From Fragum whitleyi (lineage: Eukaryota > Mollusca > Bivalvia > Cardiida > Cardiidae), in contig OX411551.1 of assembly GCA_948146395.1 (NCBI GenBank), positions 50,154,997 to 50,218,996 of the forward strand: a stretch of 64,000 nt of DNA, in the 5' to 3' direction. Positions 42,678 through 52,170 of the stretch are shown here, piece by piece. The position numbers and the translations under genes were made by a program. The first letter of the stretch is position 1; every line of letters begins with the position of its first letter. The notes below the pieces were generated by a model. The model did not search any database and was not told where the DNA came from. It saw nothing but the letters and a program-made list of their open reading frames with translations.

Positions 42678-43077
42678 ATAGGATATTATCCATGATTAAT
42701 GCCCTGGCAGGGCGGAGCCTTTGTAACGGGTCGCTGCACTTCAGGTTAAGGGAAATCAGCTGTTATCTGAAATAACCTACTTACAAAGAGAGTCGGCGTA
42801 GATGGCCCTAGACCTGTAATCGTGGATTGGTGACCAAATCCTCGTAACTTCAGCCTAATCAAGCTGAAGTTGCGAGGCCTTGGTAACCTAACGATGAAAT
42901 GTGTTCACTCATTTAAAGCACATGAATCCTTTAGGTTTTGGGATACAGTTATTTGCACGCGTTAACGATGATTACCGACTAAAACTTGAAAGAACCCAAA
43001 CTATTGAAAAGTAAACTCGCCAAATTACGTCATATTTAGGCCCCGCCCTGCCAGTTCTTTCATTAATTACGCAGAAT
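42678..43077. mobile_element. GCCCTGGCAGGGCGG inverted-repeat element, copy 1
   Basis: Left TATTATCCATGATTAATGCC then CTGGCAGGGCGGAGCC mirrors right GGCCCCGCCCTGCCAG then CATTAATTACGCAGAATA. About 400 bp. An internal hairpin at about 42839-42876 (CCTCGTAACTTCAGC / GCTGAAGTTGCGAGG) is kept in copy 2. No coding capacity. Confidence 0.78.
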
Positions 43078-43261
43078 AACAGGTTCTGTAAAAATAGTTG
43101 TTGGTAAATATTGATTTCTATACCTCGATTGTGTAAGATCTCGTCACAGGTCAATTTCTTTTGGATCGGCAATTGCCCTCCTAGTGTCATTGTGACTTAT
43201 TTATAATCATTAAGATAACCTAACTTACCTTACATGCCTGTCTGTCATTGTTTAAAACACG

Positions 43262-43410
43262 CATAGATGCAAACTCGCACGAACGTATGTACGCACGCAC
43301 AGACGCACATATGCACAAACGCACAGACACGCGCACGCACGCATAAACGCACGCACACACACACGTACAAACACACACTCACTCACGCATGCAACCCCCC
43401 ACACACCTAC
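43262..43410 (+). repeat. ACGC/CA microsatellite
   Basis: About 150 bp of degenerate ACGCAC/ACACAC repeats ending in CACTCACTCACGCATGC. The open frame across it is a composition artefact. Confidence 0.85.
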
Positions 43411-43734
43411 TCTTCTCGAATCCAATTTCTTCTCACGTATTTCATAAAAGCCAATTATTTATATGAATTATTGTATACAGAGTCCAAATTTTAACCATAA
43501 ACGATGTAGTATACGATTCCTGCTGTCCACATGGTTAAGGTGGACTGTGTAGACTGGGATCAATCTTCATTGACATATAGACTGAACGTAACCTGCACAG
43601 CCTACTAACTTCTCTTTTTTTCAATTGTGTGCAAATGGTAAGCCGTTTAGCTCGAAATGCACATAGAATTGGCATAGAATAGAATTCATATTCAAAAGAA
43701 TAAGGGTTAAAGTATTTTATTTCAACTATTATCC

Positions 43735-44112
43735 ATGATTAATACCCTGGCGGGGTGGATCCTAAGTAACGGGTCGTTGAACTTAAGGTTAAGGGAAATC
43801 AGCTTTTATATAAAATTACTTATTTCTGAAGAGAGTCGGCGTTGGTGGCTTGAGACCTTGAATCATAGATTGGTGACCATGTCCTCGTAACTTCAGCTTA
43901 TTCAAGCTGAAGTTGCGAGGCCTTGGTAACCAAACGATGAAATGTTTTCACTCTCTCAAAGCACGTGAATCCTTTAGGTTTTAGGATACAGTTGTTTGCA
44001 CGCGTTGACGATGATTACCGACTGAAATTTGAAAGAACCCAAACTATTGAAAAGTAAACTCGCCAAATTGCGTCACAATTAAACCCCGCCCTGCCAGTTC
44101 ATTAATTACGAA
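43735..44112. mobile_element. GCCCTGGCAGGGCGG inverted-repeat element, copy 2
   Basis: Same orientation as copy 1, about 1.06 kb downstream. Left TATTATCCATGATTAATACC, right CCCCGCCCTGCCAGTTCA then TTAATTACGAAGAATA. The TTCAGCTTATTCAAGCTGAA hairpin is conserved. A fragment of the same terminus lies in reverse at 19936-19992. Confidence 0.78.
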
Positions 44113-44113
44113 G

Positions 44114-44611
44114 AATACATATTTGGACAATTGATAATATATACATAACCCAGTTGATAACATCACAATTGCTGTTTTGTGAAGACCAATTTCGATCATT
44201 AATTTAATTTTGATTTGAAATATCTTCCTGAACAACATATCTCATCCAAGTGTTATTGTATGGATATAGATATACTCACAACCCAAGACATTGTTAAATG
44301 ACGCTTTCATCATATTGAAATGCTTTATAGCTATTGTTTCTTCTTAACTTTGCTGTCTTTATTATTACAACCTTGTTATATCATTCATTTATTACCATGT
44401 TTCGGTGGTGGTGGTGAAGGGGGGCAACTTTTTGTAGTGAAACGCGTATGTGCAGATCTTACATTTTGCTTTTTTTATCTGTTTTTCGGGCGTATGTCGT
44501 GCTTGGCCTTGTTCATGTATTTTTTGAACACCGTTACTTAAAATAGTCACGAATCCGTATAGTGTCAAGCCGACTTATACCCCGAGATTCAGGTTTAGAA
44601 TAAGTATCACA
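44114..44611. other. Spacer upstream of LINE-3 ORF2
   Basis: No supported gene. A 73-codon frame at 44320-44541 is Leu/Phe/Cys-rich and unrecognised. May be LINE leader sequence. Confidence 0.4.
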
Positions 44612-47600
44612 ATGGTTATGCTAATGGCAGTACTCATGAACGTTATACATGTCTTCTCCGTTTTGTTGAGCTTTGAAAATGCACAAATTATGTTCGTCAA
44701 ACTGAGTTTGAGGAAGAAAAAAGTCTCCTTCAATAACAAACAATTAAAGAACTTTGAACTGGCATTATACATAGTCACTGGCGTATTTATCGGTAATATT
44801 ACCTACATTCTCGTTGTTCTTTCACATGTACTTAAAAATTCCGGTGACATTCAACCGAACCCTGGTCCTAATTCTGATAATTCTTCGAGTTCTTTCAACA
44901 CAAACGACTTGTACAACTTCTTGAATCTCCCAAACCACCTGTCCGTCATACATTATAATGTTCAGAGTATGCTTCACAAAAAAGATATTCTTATCTCAGA
45001 GTTTTCCTGTTTCGATGTTTTATCATTTACGGAAACTTGGCTGAATGAAGGAATATCCTCTAACGATTTATCATTTCCCTCTTTCCAATGTCCTGAACGT
45101 AAAGATCGTGTAGGTGATAGACATGGAGGTGTAATATTGTATGTTAAAGACAACATCGCCTATAAACGAAGGCCTGATTTAGAAATGAATAGATTAGAAA
45201 ATATTTGGATCGAAATCAAGTTATCAAATAGTAGAAACGTTCTTTACGGTGTATTCTATAGACCACCAAATGCCGATATAATTTATAATTCTCTAATTGA
45301 TGATTCTATTGGTCTTGCAATTGATACAGGTATCAGGGATATTATCATAATGGGCGACTTCAATTGGAATTCACTTCCGAACCAGCCCCACCGTAAAGTT
45401 GAAGCAATGTGCAACGAGTTTAATCTAGAACAGTGTATTGAAGAGCATACCCATTTTACAGAGCATTCCTCGTCTTTAATTGATCTTTTACTTGTGGGAA
45501 ACAAGACCTCACTGCTAACTTCGGGGGTAGGTGAACCATGTTTGAATCAAAGCGTACGCTACCACCTTCCGATTTTCGGCGTATTTAACTTTTTGAAACC
45601 AAAATCGAAATCTATTACACGTAAAATCTGGCAATATAGAAACGGTGATTATGATCAATTACGTAATGTATTATCAGAAATTAACTGGGATAACGCTTTC
45701 AATGAAGATCTTGATATTTACACCCAAAATATAACTAAAATTATTATTGATACAGCATCTCAAACTATTCCCAACAAAACAGTAAAGATTAATCCAAATG
45801 AGCCTGATTGGATGACACTAGAAATTAAGAGGAAAATTCGACAAAGGAAACGTTATTATAGCAAGGCGAAAAAAACTAACTCTTTACAACATTGGTTAAA
45901 ATTTAGGAAATTAAGAAACGAAGTCATATCTTGCATTAGAAACACAAAAAAAGTGAAATTTGATCAAACAGTTCAGAAGATAACAACGGGTTCTTTGAAT
46001 GCAAAAGATTGGTGGAAAGCAATCAAGTCGCTTATGCCCTCATCCAGTAACCAATCAATCTCGTTTCCACCTTTACTCAATCCTACCAATGATACCTTCG
46101 TTACCGACGAAGATGAAAAAGCAAATATATTTAATCATTTTTTTTCTAATCAATCTACTGTTGACGATTCTTTACATTCTTTACCTAGCGATTATCATTC
46201 ATTTGAAGGATTACCATTGAATAGTATTGTTGTAACGGAATCAGATGTCATGGATGTATTACAAAACCTTGCTGTAGGCAAAGCGTCAGGTCCTGATGGC
46301 ATAGATAACAGAATTCTTGTAGAAGCGGCCCCACAAATAGCTCGTCCACTTTGTAATCTTTTTAATCTTTGTTTGCAAAAAAGTCGGGTTCCTTCGTCTT
46401 GGAAAATATCTCATGTTTGCCCGATTCTTAAAAAAGGGGACCCTTCTATTCTTTCGAATTATAGACCCATATCGCTACTAAATACAATGGAGAAGGCTTT
46501 GGAAAGAATAATATTTAAAAACGTCTACAATCATTTGCGCGAACATAACTTTTTTACTCCGTCTCAGTCTGGATTTATACCAGGAGATTCAACAGTCAAC
46601 CAGTTAACATTTCTATACGATAAAATTTGTAAAGCCCTTGATAATGGATTTGAAACTCGTGCAGTATTTTTTGATATTAGCAAAGCATTTGATAAAGTTT
46701 GGCATCAGGGTCTTATTTTCAAATTAAATTTAGCTGGAATAGGCGGAAAACTTTTAGAATGGTTTCGAGATTATCTCACCAACCGGTACCAACGAGTTTT
46801 AATTCCGGGAGGGTCATCCGATCTCTGTTTAGTTGAGGCAGGTGTACCACAAGGCTCTATCTTAGGCCCCCTAATGTTCTTAGTCTATATTAATGATATT
46901 GTTAGTAACATAGAGTCTAATATAAATTTGTTTGCCGATGACACAAGCCTCCTAAAGTTAGTAGAAAATCCAAATCAGACATATTCAGTATTGCAATCAG
47001 ACATTGATAAAATTCAAAATTGGGCAGAGAAGTGGTTAGTAAAATTCAATCCTTCAAAATCAGAATCTATGGTTATATCTAGGAAGCGTAATAAACAACC
47101 ACATCCAATTCTTACTATGTCAAACGTAGCAATTCCGACGATGGAAACTCATAAACATTTAGGCATTTTCTTTTCTGATAACGGCACATGGGATCATCAA
47201 GTAAAATCAATTACAGAAAAAGCATGGAAAAAGATTGGCATGTTACGACAATTAAAATATAGATTGGATCGCAACGCACTTCAAACAATTTACTTTTCAT
47301 ATATTAGACCAATTCTCGAGTACGGTGATGTTATCTGGGATAATTTGTACCAATATCAAAAAGAGGAACTCGATAAAATCCAGAACGAAGCCGCAAGAAT
47401 AGTCTCAGGATGTACAAAGCTCGTATCAATCGAGAACCTTAATATCGAAACTGGCTGGGAATCATTAAGTGAACGTAGGCGAAAACACAGATTGGTATTA
47501 TTTTACAAAATGAGAAACGGCCTCGTTCCAAATTATCTATCCTCCCTTGTTCCGCCCACTGTAGCTAATCGTTCATCGTACAGCTTAAGAAATGACACAA

Positions 47601-47830
47601 ACCATCAGAATTTACATTGTAGAACCAATCTTTATCAAAACTCATTTCTACCAGCTACTATTAACGAATGGAATCTCTTAACAGAAAGCCAAAAAAATGC
47701 ACAATCATTATCGGCTTTCAAGCGTCTTATCAATCTTGATAAACCTTCTGTTAACAAACTTCTTAACTTTGGGGAAAGAAAGTTTCAAATCTTACACACG
47801 CGGCTTAGAATTTCACAAATGGTCCAATGA
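44612..47830 (+). CDS. LINE-3 ORF2: 2A-like leader, APE endonuclease, CR1/L2-type reverse transcriptase
   Basis: 1072 codons, uninterrupted. Residues 1-24 and ~47-74 are hydrophobic (ALYIVTGVFIGNITYILVVL), followed at 78-86 by GDIQPNPGP, a 2A-like ribosome-skipping motif (canonical DxExNPGP, here Gln81 for Glu). Endonuclease, ~108-330: Asn116 (HYNVQSM), Glu141 (FTETWL), YRPPN, Asp249/Asn251 (GDFN), Asp291 (IDLLLVG) and His318 in VRYHLPIFG, where the SDH aspartate is Tyr317. Reverse transcriptase, ~560-800: motif A FFDISKAFDKVWH (Asp688), motif B AGVPQGSILGP, motif C LFADDTSL (Asp776, Asp777). The C-terminal FLPATINEWNLL block is typical of the CR1/L2/Jockey group. Skipping at NPGP would separate an 85-residue membrane-type leader from the catalytic protein. 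Four Met codons lie within the first nine residues, so the exact start is uncertain. Confidence 0.94.
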   Translation: MVMLMAVLMNVIHVFSVLLSFENAQIMFVKLSLRKKKVSFNNKQLKNFELALYIVTGVFIGNITYILVVLSHVLKNSGDIQPNPGPNSDNSSSSFNTNDLYNFLNLPNHLSVIHYNVQSMLHKKDILISEFSCFDVLSFTETWLNEGISSNDLSFPSFQCPERKDRVGDRHGGVILYVKDNIAYKRRPDLEMNRLENIWIEIKLSNSRNVLYGVFYRPPNADIIYNSLIDDSIGLAIDTGIRDIIIMGDFNWNSLPNQPHRKVEAMCNEFNLEQCIEEHTHFTEHSSSLIDLLLVGNKTSLLTSGVGEPCLNQSVRYHLPIFGVFNFLKPKSKSITRKIWQYRNGDYDQLRNVLSEINWDNAFNEDLDIYTQNITKIIIDTASQTIPNKTVKINPNEPDWMTLEIKRKIRQRKRYYSKAKKTNSLQHWLKFRKLRNEVISCIRNTKKVKFDQTVQKITTGSLNAKDWWKAIKSLMPSSSNQSISFPPLLNPTNDTFVTDEDEKANIFNHFFSNQSTVDDSLHSLPSDYHSFEGLPLNSIVVTESDVMDVLQNLAVGKASGPDGIDNRILVEAAPQIARPLCNLFNLCLQKSRVPSSWKISHVCPILKKGDPSILSNYRPISLLNTMEKALERIIFKNVYNHLREHNFFTPSQSGFIPGDSTVNQLTFLYDKICKALDNGFETRAVFFDISKAFDKVWHQGLIFKLNLAGIGGKLLEWFRDYLTNRYQRVLIPGGSSDLCLVEAGVPQGSILGPLMFLVYINDIVSNIESNINLFADDTSLLKLVENPNQTYSVLQSDIDKIQNWAEKWLVKFNPSKSESMVISRKRNKQPHPILTMSNVAIPTMETHKHLGIFFSDNGTWDHQVKSITEKAWKKIGMLRQLKYRLDRNALQTIYFSYIRPILEYGDVIWDNLYQYQKEELDKIQNEAARIVSGCTKLVSIENLNIETGWESLSERRRKHRLVLFYKMRNGLVPNYLSSLVPPTVANRSSYSLRNDTNHQNLHCRTNLYQNSFLPATINEWNLLTESQKNAQSLSAFKRLINLDKPSVNKLLNFGERKFQILHTRLRISQMVQ
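44843..44869 (+). other. 2A-like peptide coding sequence
   Basis: Codes GDIQPNPGP at residues 78-86 of LINE-3 ORF2. The break would fall between Gly85 and Pro86. 2A-like motifs at the N-terminus of non-LTR ORFs are known from sea urchin and other elements. The Glu-to-Gln change may alter efficiency. Confidence 0.75.
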
Positions 47831-47999
47831 TAGGTATATCCGAATATATGGTCAGTTCTTTTAGATAGTATTTTCTAGGAACGTAGATTGTAAGACATCG
47901 AAGTAATACATAGTTCTATTTTACTTATATGCTTTGTATTGTAGTAACTGGTTGGTCAAACGAAGTATTCTTGCTATTTTCCGCTTAGTTTGCAAATTG

Positions 48000-48140
48000 A
48001 TGCCTTCCTATGTTATCGTAGACGTATGTGGGGGCTGAGAAGGGATGTTATTGTGAAAAATATCAGGCATCTATTGTTAGGCGCTCATGCCACCATAATA
48101 TAAATGAAAGGTTGTTGAAAGCGGTGTAAAGCAAATTCAA
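48000..48140 (+). mobile_element. tRNA-derived SINE body, copy 3
   Basis: ATCGTAGACGTATGTGGGGG, TCTATTGTTAGGCGCTCATG and GTTGTTGAAAGCGGTGTAAA match the body and 3' end of the copy at 8140-8405. It ends in an AAACAAACAA-type tail. Head absent. Confidence 0.7.
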
Positions 48141-48240
48141 ACAAACAAGTTCCTGATTTTGTTAATGGTATGGCGTCAACATTACTTGGTGTTTCATGAA
48201 AATTAAGGCTTAATTTCAATTTTGGACATCTTTTTTTTTC

Positions 48241-48479
48241 TATAGCAAATTTAGATATACATGTACTGAATAGGTCCCAGGTTAGATTCCCGGGAGTGTA
48301 AATCGATATTGAATCTTTATTTGGCTCAACACCAAGGGAAATTGTCAATTTCATGATGTTTCATACAGTGACTCAACTCAGCAAAACATCGTTTTCTATA
48401 TATTTATAGAGACTCGTTTAATAAATTGATATCTTCATGAAGACACATTCAATACCCTTTTTGCTGGTATCAATGGATA
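48241..48479. other. No gene; tRNA-like B-box fragment
   Basis: AGGTCCCAGGTTAGATTCCCGG at about 48273 resembles a tRNA T arm and B box, but nothing else of a tRNA or SINE is recognisable. Confidence 0.35.
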
Positions 48480-48740
48480 GGAAATAAGCCCCGTCGGAAG
48501 ATAGTGTACGAAAGAATATCGACCAAACTAGCCATGACGCGAATAAACGAAAAAACGCACTCAAATACGAGAAAACTCTCGATTGTTTGGTAACACTTCA
48601 TTATCCTTAAATTCCAAAGATGGAAAGTTGCTAAAATCTTATTAATACCCGCCGACTTAATTTCCCCTTTCGTGAACGTTTGCGGAAATTGATAACAACC
48701 TTAAAGTAGCGTAATGCTGTATCATCATGCAGATGGAAAA
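48480..48740. repeat. Dispersed repeat D, copy 1
   Basis: Marked by AAAATCTTATTAATACCCGC, CGACTTAATTTCCCCTTTCG and CACTCAAATACGAGAAAACT. Matching blocks in the same order occur at 54270-54560 and, split by a MITE, at 55690-56420. Confidence 0.65.
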
Positions 48741-48828
48741 CAGCTAAGAATATCATTAACTCAAATGAGAATGAAAATTGAATGATTTCAGAACGACAAT
48801 CAGGGTTTGTATTTAACTTGGATCTGTT

Positions 48829-48958
48829 CTGCGTTCAGGAGGTCAAAACAGTCCAAACTGTTTTCAAATTATACACCGCTTTGCACGTACACATTCGTGC
48901 AAAGCGGTGTATAATTTACAAACAGTTTGCCATGTATGGGTATCCTGAACGCACGACA
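48829..48958. mobile_element. GCGTTCAGGAT-family palindrome, clean copy
   Basis: CTGCGTTCAGGAGGTCAAAA ... TACACCGCTTTGCACG and CGTGCAAAGCGGTGTA ... TATCCTGAACGCACG. The inner arm CAAACTGTTTTCAAATTATACACC / GGTGTATAATTTACAAACAGTTTG is nearly perfect. Confidence 0.82.
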
Positions 48959-49079
48959 GACCTTTGTTATGTAGATAATTCATCGAGAGGCCCGTGAGGT
49001 TCTAAATCGTTCTGCTGACGCTATGAAAATCCTATGACTTGATGGCGCCGTTTAAGACATGACTCTGTAACCTACGATA

Positions 49080-50680
49080 TTAAGGAACAAGTCACCAATT
49101 AGAGTTGGTCAAAGGTCAAATATGATGTCATCATACTTACATGTATAATGTAAAATTATCACCTATAGTCTTGGTGAGAAAATTTAAATATTTCAGAAAG
49201 TAGGTCAAAGTTGAAGTTAAACATCAAATGTCTAACATGATGTCAGAATCAAGCACAATCATCTATCAACATTTATTAGTGCTTAAATACAGTATGAGAA
49301 GTCATATTTGAAAATTCAAGACAGTAGGCCAAAGGTCAAGGTTTAGGTCAATGATTCATTATGGTTCCAGAATAATATAAAATCATCTACCAATTTAATG
49401 TCTAATGCATATAATGCATAGACCTAATAATTCAAAAAATTAGAAAGTAGGTTAATGACCAGTAAAAGGTCAGTATTAAACCTTCAACATGATCCTTAAA
49501 GTAAAGGTAATTATCTAACAACAATTATTCACGACATTATGCAGTCATAGCCCTAATATTTCAAATTTTAAGAAAGAATATCAAAGGTCACAATCAGTAT
49601 CAAAGGTTCAACATGATTCGTGAATAATAAAAAAATCATCCATCACACTATTTTTAACTTGATACAGTCCTATACCTACCGAATCTATGTTTTAAAAAGT
49701 AGGTTCAAATTTAGGTTGGATCAAAGAATTTATAAGAAGCCAGAATCAAAGATAATCAAATACCCACATTAATTTGTACTCACATGCAGTCCTTGAATTC
49801 ATAAGTCAAAATTTCGGAATTCATGTCAAATGTTGAGGCCGGAGACAATCATCTTTGAAAATTGATTAGTAAATCAATTTAGTCATATGCCTATAATTCA
49901 ATGTTTCAGAAAGAATGTCAAAGTTCAAGCTGTGGGTAAAAAGCATGACACGGTGCCAGAATCAAAGGCATCTACTAACAATCATTATTGATTAAAGAAA
50001 AGTCCTAGACCTGATCATCCAATATATTTGAAAGTAGGTCGAAGCTTAAGGTCAGTGTCAAACGTTCAACATGATGTCAGAATAAAAAAAACATCATGTA
50101 CAAACCTTTGTAAATGATTTTATACAGTTTAAGACCCATTAATTCAGAATATTGAAGAAATAGATCAAAGATCTGAGGTTTGGTTAAGGGTTCAATTTGA
50201 TGCTAGAACCAAATACAATCGTCTACAAACATTCTTTATTCATTACATACTGTCCTACACATAATAATTTACTTTTTAAGAACCTCAGTCAAAAGTCAGG
50301 GTTGGGGTAAAGGTTTCAATATGACGCAAGAATCAAAGGCAATCATCTACCAATCTTCATTATTGGCTTGATACAGTTTCTGACCTAAAAACGCAAACGT
50401 TATAAGGTAGGTCAAAGGTGAATGTCAGTGTCATGGGTTCAACTCGTTGCCGGATCGAAGACAATCATCTCTAAAGATTCATTAGTTATATTATATGGTC
50501 ATAAGCTTATAATACAATATATAGAAAAAGTACGTCAAAGGCCAAGGTCGCATTCACGGGTTTATCACGATGATACAATAAAAAAAAACAATCATATTTC
50601 AGCCTCACTTTTATTTTCATTCGGTCTTACACTTCCCTGAATAAGTATTCCAGAAAGTTTGTCAAAGGATAAGTACCCTT
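49080..50680 (+). repeat. ~121-126 bp satellite, about 13 degenerate monomers
   Basis: A block of the type AAAGTAGGTCAAAGGTCAAG recurs at about 49198, 49324, 49448, 49573, 49697, 49812, 49910, 50032, 50160, 50285, 50405, 50530 and 50655. Each is followed by TCAACATGATGCCAGAATCAA and ACAATCATCTACCAACATTC. Divergence between monomers is high, so the array is old. Many monomers contain AGGTCA or GGTCAAAGGTCA-type sites. Confidence 0.85.
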
Positions 50681-50689
50681 TTCCCATTG

Positions 50690-51290
50690 CGCCCATTCCG
50701 GCCTCGTCAAATTTAGACTGGTTTTGAACAGTACTCATCCAATAGAATTGAGTATTGTACTCGATAATGTTAAGTAATCTCTTAGTATTGCCTCTTTCCC
50801 AGTGACGCTCAACAGATCAGACCCATTTTCAAAAGGAGCATTCCGTATTGTAGTTCAATAATTTTGATCAAGTTTGAAGCATATCGGAGGAAAACTGTGG
50901 AATGTAGTAAGGATTTTTCAATTAAATTTTCATTAGGCCCCTTTTCCCGTGACGCTTGATGGATCAGACCAATCTTCAAAGCGATCTATCATTGTGATAG
51001 TCTAATCATTCTGAATTAGTTTGAAGACAATCGCACGAAAACTTTGGATTCTACATTAACTCTACAGTGTTAACGAAGATTTCCTTATTATATTTTCATT
51101 TGGTCCCTTCATCCGTGATGCTCGAAAGATTAGATCCATATTCGAAAGGAACGATCGTTGTGTTGGTCCAATCATTGTAACCAAGTTTCTCATGGAAGTT
51201 TGACGGATCGGACTCATTTTCGCATGAAAATGTCATTTTGCATTTTACAACATGTGACCATGAGATGTTAAACCGAGTTCCCGTGTGACG
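50690..51290 (+). repeat. ~153-166 bp repeat core, three to four monomers
   Basis: TTTCCCAGTGACGCTCAACAGATCAGACCCAT-type blocks recur at about 50785, 50938 and 51104, with AGTTTGAAG and GAAAACT further inside each. Similar in period to the cores at 871-1512 and 17362-18685 but different in sequence. Related text (CCCTTTTCGCGTGATGGGTC) appears at 54657. Confidence 0.7.
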
Positions 51291-51428
51291 GTGCTTTACA
51301 CCGAGCACGTTAAAGAGCTATAGCGGATCTTTGCAGTAGATTCTACATGTATCCTTGCACTATCCCCCGAAACAACTCACCGTATCCTAGGTGCGTCGCT
51401 CATATGGACATACGCCACGGTAGCCATG

Positions 51429-51873
51429 CATTCGGAACATCACTCGGCCATTTCCGTAAACTGCTACATGCCTCGGATGTATGTAAGGCGGATAGGTATG
51501 TAACGAAATCGTGCATTTTGTTAGGCGCAAACAGTGTAAGAAAATTAGTACTGTATATTAATATCTTTTACAGTAATTAACGACTGAAAAAATCTTAATT
51601 TTTGAGAATGACGAATCATTCTCAAAAGTTAAGATTTTTCAGCCGTTATTTAAGAATCTAAAGATATTTATATCAGGATACGATGGCTTGATGTCAGTGA
51701 CTTAAACGAGTAGCGTTGACGACGTCGAATGTTTTCACTCAAAGTTTCGAGGGCTAACGCCATTTTAACTGACGTCATCGAGTTTTTCCAAGGGTTTCCT
51801 GTAATTTTTAAAAATAGTCCGTCTATGTACATCCGAGGTTGATCGTAAGATTGGCCGAGTGGTGTTCCGAATG
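51429..51873. mobile_element. MULE-like non-autonomous element, copy 2
   Basis: 445 bp with 22-bp terminal inverted repeats beginning CATTCGGAACATCACTCGG (one mismatch between ends), flanked by a perfect 10-bp direct repeat GGTAGCCATG at 51419-51428 and 51874-51883. The body keeps a strong hairpin at about 51578-51645 (AAAATCTTAATTTTTGAGAA / TTCTCAAAAGTTAAGATTTT) and one TGACGTCA. Copy 1 is at 19309. Non-coding. Confidence 0.88.
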
Positions 51874-52049
51874 GGTAGCCATGATAAATAAACGGAAGTA
51901 CACACACATGTTTGAAATATGACGAATCCGGAAAGCCAAGATGAAGACGAGTATAATCCAGAGGGACGTCTCATAAGTAGGCGTGATTCCGCACAGTCAA
52001 GACGCATAAAATCTATTATATAGAAATAGAGCCAAGGTTGTTTTATTCC

Positions 52050-52170
52050 GATTTTAAACATGGGATCAACCTTGTGTTCACGGAGCAAACTGTTTGCAAA
52101 TAATACCCCGCTTAGAACGCAAGTGCACGAGGAAAAGATTATAAAAGGTTGGAACCGTTTTACACACGCC
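52050..52170. repeat. GCGTTCAGGAT-family palindrome, degraded
   Basis: GGAGCAAACTGTTTGCAAAT, AATACCCCGCTTAGAACGCA and GTGCACGAGG are recognisable. The right half is decayed and the terminal Tn (ATCAACCTTGTGTTCACGG) is worn. Confidence 0.5.

Larger units (their letters stand above)
40413..47960 (+). mobile_element. LINE-3 region: CR1/L2-like retrotransposon(s)
   Basis: An ORF1p-like gene (40825-41802) and an ORF2 gene (44612-47830), same strand. The 2.8 kb between them contains two copies of an inverted-repeat element and a microsatellite, so this is either one LINE with later insertions or two adjacent LINE remnants. The 40.41-40.82 kb stretch has a duplicated ACAAATAACACCGGTCA and could be 5' UTR. 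The 3' end is not precisely located. Confidence 0.6.

Noticed and set aside
43262..43494. 75-codon frame rich in Thr and His
   Set aside because: Translation of the ACGC/CA microsatellite.
44320..44541. Leu/Phe/Cys-rich 73-codon frame upstream of LINE-3 ORF2
   Set aside because: No start context, no family resemblance, and no continuity with ORF2. Could be leader sequence only.
44843..44869. NPGP motif as a sign of an integrated RNA virus
   Set aside because: The frame is a standard LINE endonuclease plus reverse transcriptase, and 2A-like motifs are known in non-LTR elements.
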